Source: Cellulomonas gelida (lineage in GTDB: Bacteria > Actinomycetota > Actinomycetes > Actinomycetales > Cellulomonadaceae). From it: DNA of 64,000 bases. This document shows, one piece after another, positions 14,851 to 25,322 of this stretch. Under the pieces are notes generated by a model, which saw only the letters and a list, made by a program, of their open reading frames with translations, was not told the origin of the DNA and ran no database searches. The position numbers and the translations under genes are program-made. Each line of letters opens with the position of its first letter. Positions within the stretch are counted from its first letter, which is position 1. Location: assembly GCF_006538725.1 (NCBI RefSeq), contig NZ_BJLQ01000013.1, positions 1 through 64,000 of the forward strand, read 5' to 3'.

Positions 14851-16959
14851 TCAGCCGGTGGTGAGGATCGCCAGGTTCGTCCGGGCCCGCTCGTCGCCCG
14901 GGTCGATGCGCAGGACGTGCTCGAAGTCGGCCACCGCGCCGTCGACGTCACCCGACCAGGCCCGCAGCGCGCCGGCCCGCAGCAGGGCCGCCGGGTCGTC
15001 GGGGGTGAGCGTCAGGACCCGCTCGACGTCGGCGAGCGCGCCGTCCAGGTCGTCGGCCGCCTGGCGGAGCACGGCGCGAGCACCGAGCGCTCCCCGGTCG
15101 TGCGGGTCGGTGGCCAGCGCCCGGTCCGCCATCTCGGTCGCCGCCGCGACGAGGGGCACGTCGGACTCGGCGGCCGGCTCGGCGCCGAGTCGAGCGTCGA
15201 GCGCAGCGGCGGCGTCCTGAGCGCAGATCGACGGGACCGCACGGTCCCACGCACGCAGGGTGCGCGCGGAGTCGCAGGCAGTGGAGTAGGCCTCGGCGTC
15301 CCCGCGCGCGGCCGCGTCGTGCGCGGCACGCAGCGGCCACTCGGCACGGGCCCCGACGAGCGCGACGAACGCGAGCGCCCCGGCCGCGATCCCCCACGCC
15401 CACCGCACGACCCGATCGCCGGCAAGCCGGCCGCCCGGCGACGTGGCAGCGACGTCCCGTCCGCCGGCGGTCGCGACCCCGCGTCGTGCCGCCCGCAGGC
15501 TGGCCGCGGAGCCGCTCGCCGGCGAGGCGCCGGGAGCGGGTGCCGTCCGCGCGGCGGCCGGCACCGCGCGCGGCGGACCGGCGGTGAGGGCGCCCACGAG
15601 CAGGAGCGCGAGGCACAGCGTGGCCGCTCCGGTCACATGGGTGAGGAGCGCGAGGCCCACCGCGACGACGCCTCCCGTCGCGAGCGCGTGGCGCCAGGGG
15701 TCGGCGGTCGCCTTCGCGCGGCGCCACCACGCACGCGCCAGCACGACGAGCAGCGCCGCAGCCAGGAGCGCGAAGGGCACGCCGCCCACGACGAGCACCT
15801 GCAGCGGCCACGCGTGCGGCGAGTCGAGCGGGTGCGTGAAGCCGACGTCGCGCGCCCAGCGCTCGTCGGTGAGCGCGAGGATCGCGTGCGCGTAACCGCT
15901 GGGGCCGACCCCGAGCCACGGGTGGTCGCCGGCCAGCTCGAGCGTGCGCTGCCAGATCAGCACGCGCCCTGACACCGATGCCGTTGCGGCCGCGTCGCCG
16001 CCGAGCAAGCGCGCGGCGGTCGTCGGGACGGCGAGCGCGCCCAGCACCCCGACCGCACACACCGCGACAAGCACCGCGCGCACGCCAGACGGACGACCGC
16101 TCCACCCCACGCGCCCGGCACTCGCGTGCCACCGGCGCTCGTCGGACGGCGAGGCGCCGCGCTGCAGCCAGGTGCCGGCGACGCCCGCGACGAGCGCACC
16201 GCCCACGAGTGCCAGCAGCGCCGCGCGCGAGCCGGACAGCACCACCGCGCACACCGCGGCGAGCAGTCCCGCACCGGCGAGCCAGGCGTCGCCCGGCGCG
16301 CGACCGCGCGCCCCGGGCGTCGGGCGACCGGCGGTCGCGGGCGGGATCAGCGCGAGCGCGGGACGCACGAGCACGAGGGCGAGGAGCGCGGCGACCGCGC
16401 CCATGTCGGTCGCGTTGCCCAGCAGCGAGCCGACACGCTCGTCGGCCTCACCGGCGAACGGGCGCAGTCCACCGGCCTCGAGCAGGGCGCCGGCGGCGAC
16501 GAGCAGCGCCGCGGCCGCACAGGCACGGTCGAGGGTCGTCCACGCGCCCGCGGTACGCCCGTGCTCGTCGTCGGACAGCAGCCGCGCGCCTACCCACAGC
16601 GCCCCCGCGTACGACCCGAGCGCGAGCACGCCCTCGTATCTCCCGAACGCCCCGACCAGTCCGGTGGCCGGGGACTCGCCCGCGAGCGCGGAGACGACGA
16701 GCCAGCCGCCCCCCGCCGCGAGGAGCGCGCCGACGCCGCGCGGCAGCGCACCGCGCGCGGGGGCGCACGCGGCCAGCACCACGCCGACGAGCACGACGGC
16801 GAGCTTGGGCAGCACGAACGGGAACATCCCGCCGGGCAGCCACGCGACGGCCACCGCGGCGACCAGCACGACCGCCCAGCGCGCAGGACCGGGGACAACG
16901 GTCCGGACGGTGCCGGACGGTCGTCCCCGGTCCAGGGCCGAGCGTGGCGAGACGCGCAT
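14851..16959 (-). CDS. O-antigen ligase-like polytopic protein with C-terminal TPRs
   Basis: The 702-residue protein has about 10-12 membrane segments through residue ~520, followed by a soluble tail (about 545-702) with two recognisable TPR units (DLDGALADVERVLTLTPDDP and DVDGAVADFEHVLRIDPGDE). The Wzy_C/O-antigen ligase region is marked by SGRVLIWQRTLELAGDHPWLGVGPSGY and a large periplasmic loop with HPLDSPHAWPLQ. Relatives polymerise or transfer surface polysaccharides. The acceptor here is unknown. The ATG at 16959 lies 25 bp past the preceding exported-protein gene, so the two are likely co-transcribed. Confidence 0.8.
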   Translation of the reverse strand: MRVSPRSALDRGRPSGTVRTVVPGPARWAVVLVAAVAVAWLPGGMFPFVLPKLAVVLVGVVLAACAPARGALPRGVGALLAAGGGWLVVSALAGESPATGLVGAFGRYEGVLALGSYAGALWVGARLLSDDEHGRTAGAWTTLDRACAAAALLVAAGALLEAGGLRPFAGEADERVGSLLGNATDMGAVAALLALVLVRPALALIPPATAGRPTPGARGRAPGDAWLAGAGLLAAVCAVVLSGSRAALLALVGGALVAGVAGTWLQRGASPSDERRWHASAGRVGWSGRPSGVRAVLVAVCAVGVLGALAVPTTAARLLGGDAAATASVSGRVLIWQRTLELAGDHPWLGVGPSGYAHAILALTDERWARDVGFTHPLDSPHAWPLQVLVVGGVPFALLAAALLVVLARAWWRRAKATADPWRHALATGGVVAVGLALLTHVTGAATLCLALLLVGALTAGPPRAVPAAARTAPAPGASPASGSAASLRAARRGVATAGGRDVAATSPGGRLAGDRVVRWAWGIAAGALAFVALVGARAEWPLRAAHDAAARGDAEAYSTACDSARTLRAWDRAVPSICAQDAAAALDARLGAEPAAESDVPLVAAATEMADRALATDPHDRGALGARAVLRQAADDLDGALADVERVLTLTPDDPAALLRAGALRAWSGDVDGAVADFEHVLRIDPGDERARTNLAILTTG

Positions 16960-16984
16960 CACGCGCACACCGTACGGGTCCGCG

Positions 16985-18745
16985 TCAGGCGCCACCCACA
17001 CCCGAGAGCGAGATGGTCTTGAGGTCGGCGGCGCTGGACACCGACGTCGGCGAGACGACCTTGAGGTAGAGCGGCGAGAGATGACCGCCGAGCAGCGAGT
17101 CCCACCCACCAGTCGCCGACACCGTGACCGGCGTGCGCTCCCAGTACACGTTCAGCTTCCCCTGGGCGTTGCTGGACTCCGACACCAGGGCGCCGCGGTT
17201 GGTCGTGTCGGAGAGCTCGACGCGCTCGATCGGCAGGCCCTGGTACGTCACCGTCGCGCTGACCCTGGTCGGCGACTCGATGACGAGTACCGGTCGGGGA
17301 AGGGCGAGGGTCTTCGTGGCGGGCACCGTGACCGTGCGCGGCGTGCGGTAGCCGTACATGCCCCTGGACCCGAACACGACGACATCGACGTCGTACGTCC
17401 CGGGCACGAGGTTCGTGAGCTCGTAGCGCCCCGTGGTCGAGATGTCCGAGTCATCCACCTGGATACGCGAGCCGGGGCCCAGCGCCATGACAGATCCCGA
17501 CGTCGCCCCCGCGACGGTCCCGGTCAGCGTCACGGTCCGCTTGGCCGGCTTGAGGGTCCCGGCCGAGACCCACGCACCCGTCTTCGCCTTGACGGTCTTC
17601 GTGACGTACCGGTGCCGGCCCTCGTCGACGACCGTGAGCGTGTACGTGCCCTTCGGCAGGCCCTGCAGCGTCACCTTCTCCTCGCCGGCACCGGTTCGGT
17701 ACGACGAGGTCTGGCCCACGGTCTTCCCGCTCGCGTCCACCGCCGTCACGCTGATGAGCCCCGTGCCCGCGTGAGCGACCGTCGCCTTGATCGACGCCCC
17801 GACCGCGAGCGTGCGGTTGACCGTACGCGTCGTCCCCGAGGAGACCTTGGCCGTGGTGCTCGTCGTGCGGTACTTGGCGGCCGTCGTGGACGAGCCGGAC
17901 GCGCCGCTGTACTCGACCTCGTACGTCCCCGCCTTCAGTCCGCGGAACTCGTACCGTCCCTTCGTGCTCGTCATCGTGCTCGTCACCGAGTCACCCCTGA
18001 CCGCGTAGACCGCGACCCCGGGAACGGCCTTGCCGGACGCGTTGGTCACCGTCCCGGCGAGGACCGCGGGGGTGGAGACCGTCGAGCTCACGCGCGTCGT
18101 CGTGCCGGGTGCGGCCGTCAGGGAGACGGCGGAGCCCGCGGCGTTCGTGGCCCCGGTCCACCAGCGGGGCTGCACCTTGTACCTGCCGGGCACGACCTGT
18201 GTGAACGTGAACGTCGTGGAGGTGGTGCCGTACGAGCTGCACTCCTCGGAGACGAGCGAGCCGTCGAGACGCAGCAGCCGGGCGCACGCGACCGCTCGCG
18301 ACGCGGTGTAGCGCACCGTCGCGTACCCGGGCACGCGCGTCGTCGGCAGGGTCACCGTGCCGCCGCCAGCCACGATCGGCGCGAGCTGCAGGTAGCTCAG
18401 GGCGGTGGCCCCGTCGGCGCCCACGACGAGCTCGTCCACGTGCTCAGACGTCCCCGAGTGCACGCGCAGGTAGACCTTGGCGCCCGGCGCCGTCTCGGCG
18501 TCGACGGAGAACGTCCCGTCCGAGTTCACCCACTCGCTGCTCACGACCATGGTGTCGGGCGCCAGGTGCGCGGTCGACGACGCGACGAGCACCTCCACCC
18601 GACTCGCGTGCGCGCCAGTCCCCTGCAGCACCGCGGTACCGGTGAAGGACGTGGTGACGGTCGTGGCCGCGGCGGCCGGGACGGCCAGGCCTGCGGCGAC
18701 GAGCGCCGTGGTGAGAGCGAGAGCGAGACGAGATCGGCGTCGCAC
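16985..18745 (-). CDS. Exported multidomain beta-repeat (carboxypeptidase-regulatory-like) protein
   Basis: The 586-residue precursor has a signal peptide of about 26 residues (RRRSRLALALTTALVAAG...AAAA). Several Ig-like/Cna-B or CarboxypepD_reg modules follow, seen in repeated GRYEF-GL-GTY, LPKGTYTLTV and GRYELTNLVPGTYDV motifs. It ends SPTSVSSAADLKTISL plus five residues, with no LPXTG or membrane anchor. The next upstream gene is a paralogue with the same modules and tail. GTG at 18745 has GGAG six bases upstream. A role in surface structure or polysaccharide binding is inferred from location next to an O-antigen-ligase-like gene. Confidence 0.75.
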   Translation of the reverse strand: MRRRSRLALALTTALVAAGLAVPAAAATTVTTSFTGTAVLQGTGAHASRVEVLVASSTAHLAPDTMVVSSEWVNSDGTFSVDAETAPGAKVYLRVHSGTSEHVDELVVGADGATALSYLQLAPIVAGGGTVTLPTTRVPGYATVRYTASRAVACARLLRLDGSLVSEECSSYGTTSTTFTFTQVVPGRYKVQPRWWTGATNAAGSAVSLTAAPGTTTRVSSTVSTPAVLAGTVTNASGKAVPGVAVYAVRGDSVTSTMTSTKGRYEFRGLKAGTYEVEYSGASGSSTTAAKYRTTSTTAKVSSGTTRTVNRTLAVGASIKATVAHAGTGLISVTAVDASGKTVGQTSSYRTGAGEEKVTLQGLPKGTYTLTVVDEGRHRYVTKTVKAKTGAWVSAGTLKPAKRTVTLTGTVAGATSGSVMALGPGSRIQVDDSDISTTGRYELTNLVPGTYDVDVVVFGSRGMYGYRTPRTVTVPATKTLALPRPVLVIESPTRVSATVTYQGLPIERVELSDTTNRGALVSESSNAQGKLNVYWERTPVTVSATGGWDSLLGGHLSPLYLKVVSPTSVSSAADLKTISLSGVGGA

Positions 18746-18898
18746 CGGGACTCCGTTTCCGTGAGGGGAGAGGCGAGAGGAACGTATCGACCACGCCCGC
18801 AGCTCCATCCGGGACTGGGCCCGACTTCACCCATTCGGCCGAGGAGGCCTCGTCGGCCATCGCAGTCCTAGGTCACGGCCCTCGTCGCGCCCTCCTCG

Positions 18899-20674
18899 TC
18901 AGAGCCCGCCGGCGACCTCGCCGAGCGTGACGCTGCGCAGGTCGGACGCCGACCGGATCGTCGTCGGGGACTTCACCGGGAAGTAGTACGGCGTGCTCCA
19001 CTCGAAGAAGTACTGCGTGTGGACCACGCTCTTCGACCAACCCTGCCCCGGCCAGAGGGCGCAGCCGCGGCCGGTCGACGAGCTGAAGCCGCAGTGCCAG
19101 AACTCGTCACCGCGGCGGCCCACCGCGACCCCCTGGATGGGCGTGCCCCGGAAAGAGAACCTCGTGGTCACCTCGGAGCGGGTGCGCACGACGGTCGTCG
19201 CCTTGGCGAGGTCGACCGTCGTCGTCCCCGTGCCGACGGTGACGGTGACGCGCTTGCCCTCGTAGTCACCGGAGCCGGTGGACGCCCGGACCTGAGCGAC
19301 GTACGTCCCCGGGACCAGTCCGGAGATCGTGTACGTGCTCGCTCCCCACCCGACCTGGGCGCCGCCCGCCCAGCCCACGCCCTTGGCGTACGCGAGGGAG
19401 ATGTCCCGCTTCCCGGACCCCGCGACCTTGCCCGTGAGCGTGGCGGGGGCCTGCGTGGGCTTGAGCGAACCGAGCGTGCTGACCTTCCCGGCCGCGACCA
19501 CGAAGGAGCGGCGCAGCCACGTGCCCGAGTCGTTCTGCACGACCGCCGAGTACGACCCGGGCTTGAGTCCCCGCACGACGACGGTCGGGGCGGCACCGGA
19601 CTCGGCCCAGCCCGAGGACTCGGCGACGTACGCACCCGTGGCGTCGAAAACCCGCAGGTAGACGTTGGTCTCGCTGCTCGAGGGCGTGATCGTCGCGCGG
19701 ACCGAGCCACCGAGCGCCATCGTCCGGTTCAGCTTGACGGTGGTGCCCGCGCCGCCGGCCTTCACGGTGGTGGTCACGGTCGCGTACTTGCGCACCGCGT
19801 CCGATGTGCCGGAGGCGCCGGAGTAGTCGACGACGTACGTGCCGGACGTGAGCCCGCGGAACCGATAGCGGCCGTTCGCGTCGGTGACGCCGCGCAGCAG
19901 CGAGCCGCTACCGGTGGTGTCGTAGCCCCAGACCGCGACGCCTCTGAGCGGGTTGCCGGAACCGTTGCGGACGACGCCCGTGATCGAGCGCGACGGCTCC
20001 ATCTCCAGGTTCGCCTTCGTCGTCTCGCCGGACCGCACCTTCACGGTGAGCCGCTGCGTGGACATGACCCGGCTGTCCCAGCGCGCCGTGAGCGAGTAGC
20101 GGCCCGAGGCGAGCCCGCGGAACGTGAACGTCCTGCGCGGCGTCTGCACGCACTGCTTCGACAGCTCCTCGCCGTTGACGCGCTGCAGGATGCCGCACTG
20201 CACCGGGACGGACGTGGTCAGCGTGACCGTGCCGGTGCGCTGGAGGCGCGCGGTCGCGAGCGCGCGCTCACCCTCGGCCGCGACGACCGGGTCGACGAGT
20301 AGGTAGGTCGCCTTGGCGGCCGTGCCCGAGCCGACGTACACGTCGTGGTACTTCCCGGCGTCGTGGGACGTCGTGCGCGCCCGGACGACGAGCCGCGTGC
20401 CCTTCTCGACGTCGAGCTCGAACCGGTACCGGCCGCTCGCGTCCGGCACGGTGCTCGCGATCGACCCTCTCTCGAGCAGGCTCACGTACGTCGAGGACGG
20501 AAGGTTGAGGACGCTCACCCTGGCGACGGGCTTGCCGTCGGGGTACAGCGCCTTGCCGGTGAGCACGACGTGCACCGACGCCGCCGCGGGCTCGCCCGCG
20601 GACGCCGGCGGGAGGAGTCCTGCTGCGGCGACCACCGCCGCTGCCGTCGCCGCGAGCACACGTCCGAACCTCAT
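18899..20674 (-). CDS. Exported beta-repeat protein, paralogue of 16985-18745
   Basis: The 591-residue precursor has a signal peptide (about 1-26, ending PASAG). Carboxypeptidase-regulatory-like modules recur as GKPVARVSVL, GRYRFRGL-SGTY, SGLVPGTYVAQV. Blocks such as GVAVWG, RFRGLTSGTYVVDYSGASG and the C-terminal SPTTIRSASDLRSVTL match the downstream gene, so the pair arose by tandem duplication. There is no sorting signal or anchor. GGGGGG just before the ATG at 20674 is the RBS. 153 bp separate it from its paralogue, so each may have its own promoter. Confidence 0.75.
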   Translation of the reverse strand: MRFGRVLAATAAAVVAAAGLLPPASAGEPAAASVHVVLTGKALYPDGKPVARVSVLNLPSSTYVSLLERGSIASTVPDASGRYRFELDVEKGTRLVVRARTTSHDAGKYHDVYVGSGTAAKATYLLVDPVVAAEGERALATARLQRTGTVTLTTSVPVQCGILQRVNGEELSKQCVQTPRRTFTFRGLASGRYSLTARWDSRVMSTQRLTVKVRSGETTKANLEMEPSRSITGVVRNGSGNPLRGVAVWGYDTTGSGSLLRGVTDANGRYRFRGLTSGTYVVDYSGASGTSDAVRKYATVTTTVKAGGAGTTVKLNRTMALGGSVRATITPSSSETNVYLRVFDATGAYVAESSGWAESGAAPTVVVRGLKPGSYSAVVQNDSGTWLRRSFVVAAGKVSTLGSLKPTQAPATLTGKVAGSGKRDISLAYAKGVGWAGGAQVGWGASTYTISGLVPGTYVAQVRASTGSGDYEGKRVTVTVGTGTTTVDLAKATTVVRTRSEVTTRFSFRGTPIQGVAVGRRGDEFWHCGFSSSTGRGCALWPGQGWSKSVVHTQYFFEWSTPYYFPVKSPTTIRSASDLRSVTLGEVAGGL

Positions 20675-20765
20675 CGTCCCCCCTGGGCGTCGCGGCGGGA
20701 GCACCCCGTCGGCGACGGCACGCTAGCAGCGCCGCGACCGCACGGGGGCGAGGTTGCTCCCGGCG

Positions 20766-21800
20766 TCACCCGGTTGCGTTGCGGGCCAGCTCGAGGGCGA
20801 TCTCCTGCCACCACGCGCCCGCCGCGGGTCCGCCGTTGCACGCTCCGTCGGACTCGCCCGGCGACTTGACCCACAGCAGCGCGTCGAGCGCGGTGCCGTC
20901 GTCGACGAGGCGCGGCGCCTCGCCCAGCGCACGGCCGCGCGGGTTGCACCACTCGCCGTTGCTCCCGTTGCCGTTGCGGGAGGTGTCGACGACGAACCGC
21001 AGCCCGTCGAGCGCCGCAGAGACCTGCTCGCCGTACGCGCGCGAGTCGGCGGTGGTCCAGTAGTTCGACGTGTTGAGTGCGAAGCCCGCGAGGTGCTGCG
21101 TGCCGACGAGCTCGATCCGCCGCGCCGTCTCAGCGGCCGGGTGCCAGCCCGAGTTGCCCGCGTCGAGGTAGACGCGGGCGCCGGCCTCGTCGAGCACGCG
21201 TGCCGCGTGCGCCAGGAAGCCCGCGCGGTCGCCCTGACCGTCGCAGTCCCCGAGCTGCGCGAGCGCGTCCGGCTCGAGCACGACGATCGGCGACCCCTGG
21301 ATCCCGCTCGCCACGGTCTCGACCCACGCCGCGTACTCGCTCGTCTCGACGCCGCCCGCCGAGTGCAGGCCGCAGTCCCGTCCCGGGATCGCGTACAGGA
21401 CGAGCACCGCGACCTGGTCGGCCTCGAGCGCGCCCGCGGTGAGCGCCGCGACCTGGTCGCGCGCGGTGGCGGCGTCGACCCAGTCGCCGATCCACGTCGC
21501 CTGCGGCTGCTGCGCGATCCGCGCGAGCAGCGCCTTCTCCTCGCCCGTCGCCGCCTGCCATGCCGCGGCGGCCTGCGAGCCCGGCGCGAGGTAGAGCGTG
21601 CCCGGCCCGGCCGCGTCGGGCGCCCGGTCCGCGGCCGACGAGGTCGTGGTCGCCTCAGGTGTCTCGGCGGCCTCGGTCGCGGGCGGAGCCGGGTCGTCCG
21701 ACGACGAGGGCGGCGGGGTCGTCTTGCCGTCGGTCGCGCTGCACGCGGCGAGCAGCACGGCGAGCGCGACGAGGGCCGCTGCGCGGCGCACGGATCTCAT
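20766..21800 (-). CDS. GH6 family lipoprotein, putative cell-bound beta-1,4-glucanase
   Basis: The 344-residue protein has a lipoprotein signal ending LLAAC (Cys20 lipidated), then a Ser/Thr/Pro/Ala linker to about residue 65, then a full GH6 domain. The same GH6 marks as CenA occur (YAIPGRDCGLHSAGG, VLEPDALAQLGDC, NPRGRALG, VKSPGESDG), so catalytic Asp residues appear kept. It has no carbohydrate-binding module. A membrane-tethered GH6 could trim soluble cello-oligomers at the cell surface, which is inference. It is separated from gdhA by a strong terminator. Confidence 0.9.
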   Translation of the reverse strand: MRSVRRAAALVALAVLLAACSATDGKTTPPPSSSDDPAPPATEAAETPEATTTSSAADRAPDAAGPGTLYLAPGSQAAAAWQAATGEEKALLARIAQQPQATWIGDWVDAATARDQVAALTAGALEADQVAVLVLYAIPGRDCGLHSAGGVETSEYAAWVETVASGIQGSPIVVLEPDALAQLGDCDGQGDRAGFLAHAARVLDEAGARVYLDAGNSGWHPAAETARRIELVGTQHLAGFALNTSNYWTTADSRAYGEQVSAALDGLRFVVDTSRNGNGSNGEWCNPRGRALGEAPRLVDDGTALDALLWVKSPGESDGACNGGPAAGAWWQEIALELARNATG

Positions 21801-21847
21801 GGCGCCTGATCCTGCCGCGGGGACGGCGGTGTCCGGGCGCAGACACG

Positions 21848-21884
21848 ACGAAGGCGGCGAGGATGTGCTCCTCGCCGCCTTCGT
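21848..21884 (-). terminator. Terminator of gdhA
   Basis: A perfect 16-bp stem (ACGAAGGCGGCGAGGA at 21848-21863 with 21869-21884) and a 5-nt loop lie 48 bp past the gdhA stop. It also insulates the GH6 lipoprotein gene. Confidence 0.8.
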
Positions 21885-21931
21885 GGCTGCTCAGCTCAGG
21901 TCGCGCCCGGACGGGCTCGGCCCAGCCGGGG

Positions 21932-23314
<1,383 letters not shown>

Positions 23315-23463
23315 CTAACCACGACCGCCCACGCCCGTGCGGGACTACCGCCCTGTGGACACCGGGGTGCCAGCACCCCGTGGCGGACGTGTCCAGTATC
23401 ACGCGGGCGACCCCGGGCCACCTTCCGAGCAGACGACGAGCCCACCGACGCACGGGAGGGGCG

Positions 23464-24168
23464 ATGCGACCGAACCCGGCACCGCCGGCCACGGTCCGGC
23501 AGCGCTCGACCACGCCCCGGGGACGGGCCCGGCGCGTGTGGGCCCTGCTCGCGGGCCTCGTCGTCGTGGCGGCGTGCGCGGGGCCGCCCGACGAGCCGAC
23601 GAGCGCACCCGACGACCAGGCGTCCACCCGGAGCACTACGACCGGCGAGCCTGCGACGACGAGCACGCGCGGCGGCGAGCAGCCGCAGGAGCCGCCGGGC
23701 CGACAGCCCGTGGTCACCACCGCGCCGCCCGTGGACGGCTTCGCGACCTTCGACGGCACGGCCTCGTGCGGGTCGCTGTTCTGGAACGGCGGGCTGGTGG
23801 GCCTCGACCTCGCGGACGGGATCACGTTCCACGTCGACGAGCTCGTGATCGCCGGCGACTGGATCTGGGACCAGGACGCGTGCGGCGACCAGGCGACCGG
23901 CGCGGTGTGCGTCGACGTCGACCTGCCACCGCAGGGGTGCCGCATCTCCGCCGTGCCGCGAGACCCCGAGCACCTCGACCTGGACGCGACGATCGCGGCG
24001 CACGGGTCGCTGCGCTGCGCCGCCGAGGTGAGCGACGACGACTGCACGCACGCCGCCGAGACCATGCTCGCGTCGCCCGGCACCCCGCTCCCGCTCGTCG
24101 ACGAGAGCCAGCGCGAGCAGCTGCAGACGCCGACCACCGAGCCCACCGTGGACGAGGGCCAGCCATGA
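23464..24168 (+). CDS. Uncharacterised lipoprotein
   Basis: The 234-residue protein has a basic N-terminus, a hydrophobic segment and lipobox VVAAC (Cys near residue 38). A Thr/Ser/Pro-rich stretch follows to about 85 and then a Cys-containing domain with about six Cys, likely disulfide-bonded (SCGSLFWNGG, DACGDQATGAVC, QGCRIS, LRCAAE, DDC). No family is recognised. GGAGGGG precedes the ATG at 23464. The next gene begins 13 bp downstream, so the two form a likely operon. Confidence 0.72.
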   Translation: MRPNPAPPATVRQRSTTPRGRARRVWALLAGLVVVAACAGPPDEPTSAPDDQASTRSTTTGEPATTSTRGGEQPQEPPGRQPVVTTAPPVDGFATFDGTASCGSLFWNGGLVGLDLADGITFHVDELVIAGDWIWDQDACGDQATGAVCVDVDLPPQGCRISAVPRDPEHLDLDATIAAHGSLRCAAEVSDDDCTHAAETMLASPGTPLPLVDESQREQLQTPTTEPTVDEGQP

Positions 24169-24181
24169 GCCCCGCGCAGCG

Positions 24182-25108
24182 ATGACCGACGAGCCGCGGC
24201 GCGTGCTGCCCCCGTGGTTCACGGTCGTGACGCAGTTCGTCGCGCCCGCGACGTTCGTCTCGGCGTTCCTCTTCTACTACGGGTACGCGTTCACACGGTC
24301 CGAGCTCTGGTACTTCGGGCTCGACGTGGACACGATCGGCCTGTCGCCGCGCGAGTTCGTCATGCGCTCGCCGAAGTCGCTGGCGGTGCCGCTCGTCGTG
24401 CTGACGACGCTGTTCGTCACCGTCGCCACGGTGCACTCGCGGCTCGAGGTGCGGGCGCGGCACCTACGCGCGACGCCGGAGGGTGCGCAGCGGCTCGCGG
24501 ACCGCGCGCGGGCGGCCGTGCTCGCGGGGTCCGGCGTGCTCGGCGCGGGGGTCCTGCTCCTGCTGGCGTACGCGTGGTGGGGGTCGTGGGTGTGGCTGCC
24601 GCTGGTCGCGGCGGCGGTGATCGCGGTGGGCGCGGCGGCGACCGCGGGCGCGTTGCGCTACGTGCGGGAGCGGCCCGCAGGGGTGGTCGCCGGGCTGTGG
24701 GTGCTCGTGGTGGCCGGCGTGCTGTGGGTGGTCTCGATCACGGCGGGCTGGGCGGGGGTCGGGTTCGCGCAGCAGACCGCGCGCGAGCTCGACGAGCTCC
24801 CGCTCGTCGTGCTGGACACGACGACGCCGCTGCGCCTATCGGACACGACGATCGCCGTCGAGGACCTGTGCGTGCACGACGACGACCCCGACGACGGCGT
24901 CACGCCTGCGCCCGACGAAGGGTGCGTGGCTGCCCAGGCGCCCCGCTGGCGGCATCGCGGGCTGCGCCTGCTGGTGCAGGGGCCCGACGCGATGTTCCTG
25001 GTCCCGTCGTCGTGGGACGCGGGCGCGACGACCGTGATGGTGCCTCGGGACCTGCCCGCGCAGTGGCAGTTCCAGTTCGTGAACCTGCCCCCCGCCGACG
25101 CCTCGTGA
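24182..25108 (+). CDS. Uncharacterised polytopic membrane protein
   Basis: The 308-residue protein has four or five membrane segments (about 16-38, 63-85, 113-135, 137-160, 168-190). A C-terminal extracytoplasmic domain of about 110 residues follows, with two Cys (VEDLCVHDDD, DEGCVAAQ). I know no family for it. The N-terminal FYYGYAFTRSELWYFGLDVDTIGLSPREFVMRS resembles a conserved segment of other actinobacterial membrane proteins of unknown role. It is coupled to the upstream lipoprotein, so the two may work together. Confidence 0.65.
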   Translation: MTDEPRRVLPPWFTVVTQFVAPATFVSAFLFYYGYAFTRSELWYFGLDVDTIGLSPREFVMRSPKSLAVPLVVLTTLFVTVATVHSRLEVRARHLRATPEGAQRLADRARAAVLAGSGVLGAGVLLLLAYAWWGSWVWLPLVAAAVIAVGAAATAGALRYVRERPAGVVAGLWVLVVAGVLWVVSITAGWAGVGFAQQTARELDELPLVVLDTTTPLRLSDTTIAVEDLCVHDDDPDDGVTPAPDEGCVAAQAPRWRHRGLRLLVQGPDAMFLVPSSWDAGATTVMVPRDLPAQWQFQFVNLPPADAS

Positions 25109-25139
25109 GCCTCCGGCACCCGTCCAGCTGACGAGATTT

Positions 25140-25153
25140 CCGACTTATTCGGT
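25140..25153. promoter_or_regulatory. Putative operator CCGACTTATTCGGT (sulfur operon, right)
   Basis: The 14-mer CCGACTTATTCGGT contains the inverted repeat CCGA-N5-TCGG. It lies 20 bp upstream of a possible -10 (TATACC, 25175-25180) and just before the SAM-IV aptamer. A 13/14 match occurs in the opposite orientation at 45067-45080, upstream of the other sulfur operon. Two copies at the only two promoters facing this island suggest a shared regulator. No regulator gene is nearby. Confidence 0.5.
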
Positions 25154-25185
25154 ACGCATTTGCGACGCCGCTGCTATACCCCTCT

Positions 25186-25270
25186 GCCAGGTCACGAGAA
25201 CCAGCGCCAAGCCCCGGCTCGCTGGTCGGCAACCCCGGTCACGACGGGGTGCTCCCGGGGGAGACCGGGC
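25186..25270 (+). promoter_or_regulatory. SAM-IV-type riboswitch upstream of the flavin reductase operon
   Basis: The core 25190-25266 follows the S-adenosylmethionine SAM-IV/SAM-I superfamily pattern: P1 GGTC/GACC at the ends, P2 CCAGCG/CGCTGG, the invariant AAGCCCCGGCT and CGGCAACCC core, then GGGGTGCTCCCGGG. Two other copies in the window share the core while the P2 stem bases covary. It differs slightly from the other two (CACGAG for CATGAG). SAM binding should lower expression of the downstream genes. The RBS GAGGGG follows about 40 nt later. Confidence 0.72.
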
Positions 25271-25322
25271 CGGCCCTTGGGGTCGGCAACCGTGACGGAC
25301 GAGGAATGCGAGGGGCACCCAC

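Noticed and set aside
15944-18871. A 975-codon open frame on the + strand
   Set aside because: It lies opposite the O-antigen-ligase-like and exported-repeat genes, with Ser/Thr/Arg low-complexity translation. The minus-strand genes have signal peptides, TPR and domain motifs.
25160-25320. Short ORF beginning MRRRCYTPLPG as a Cys leader peptide for the right operon
   Set aside because: It has one Cys, its start has no RBS and its frame runs through the SAM-IV aptamer, so it is probably not translated.
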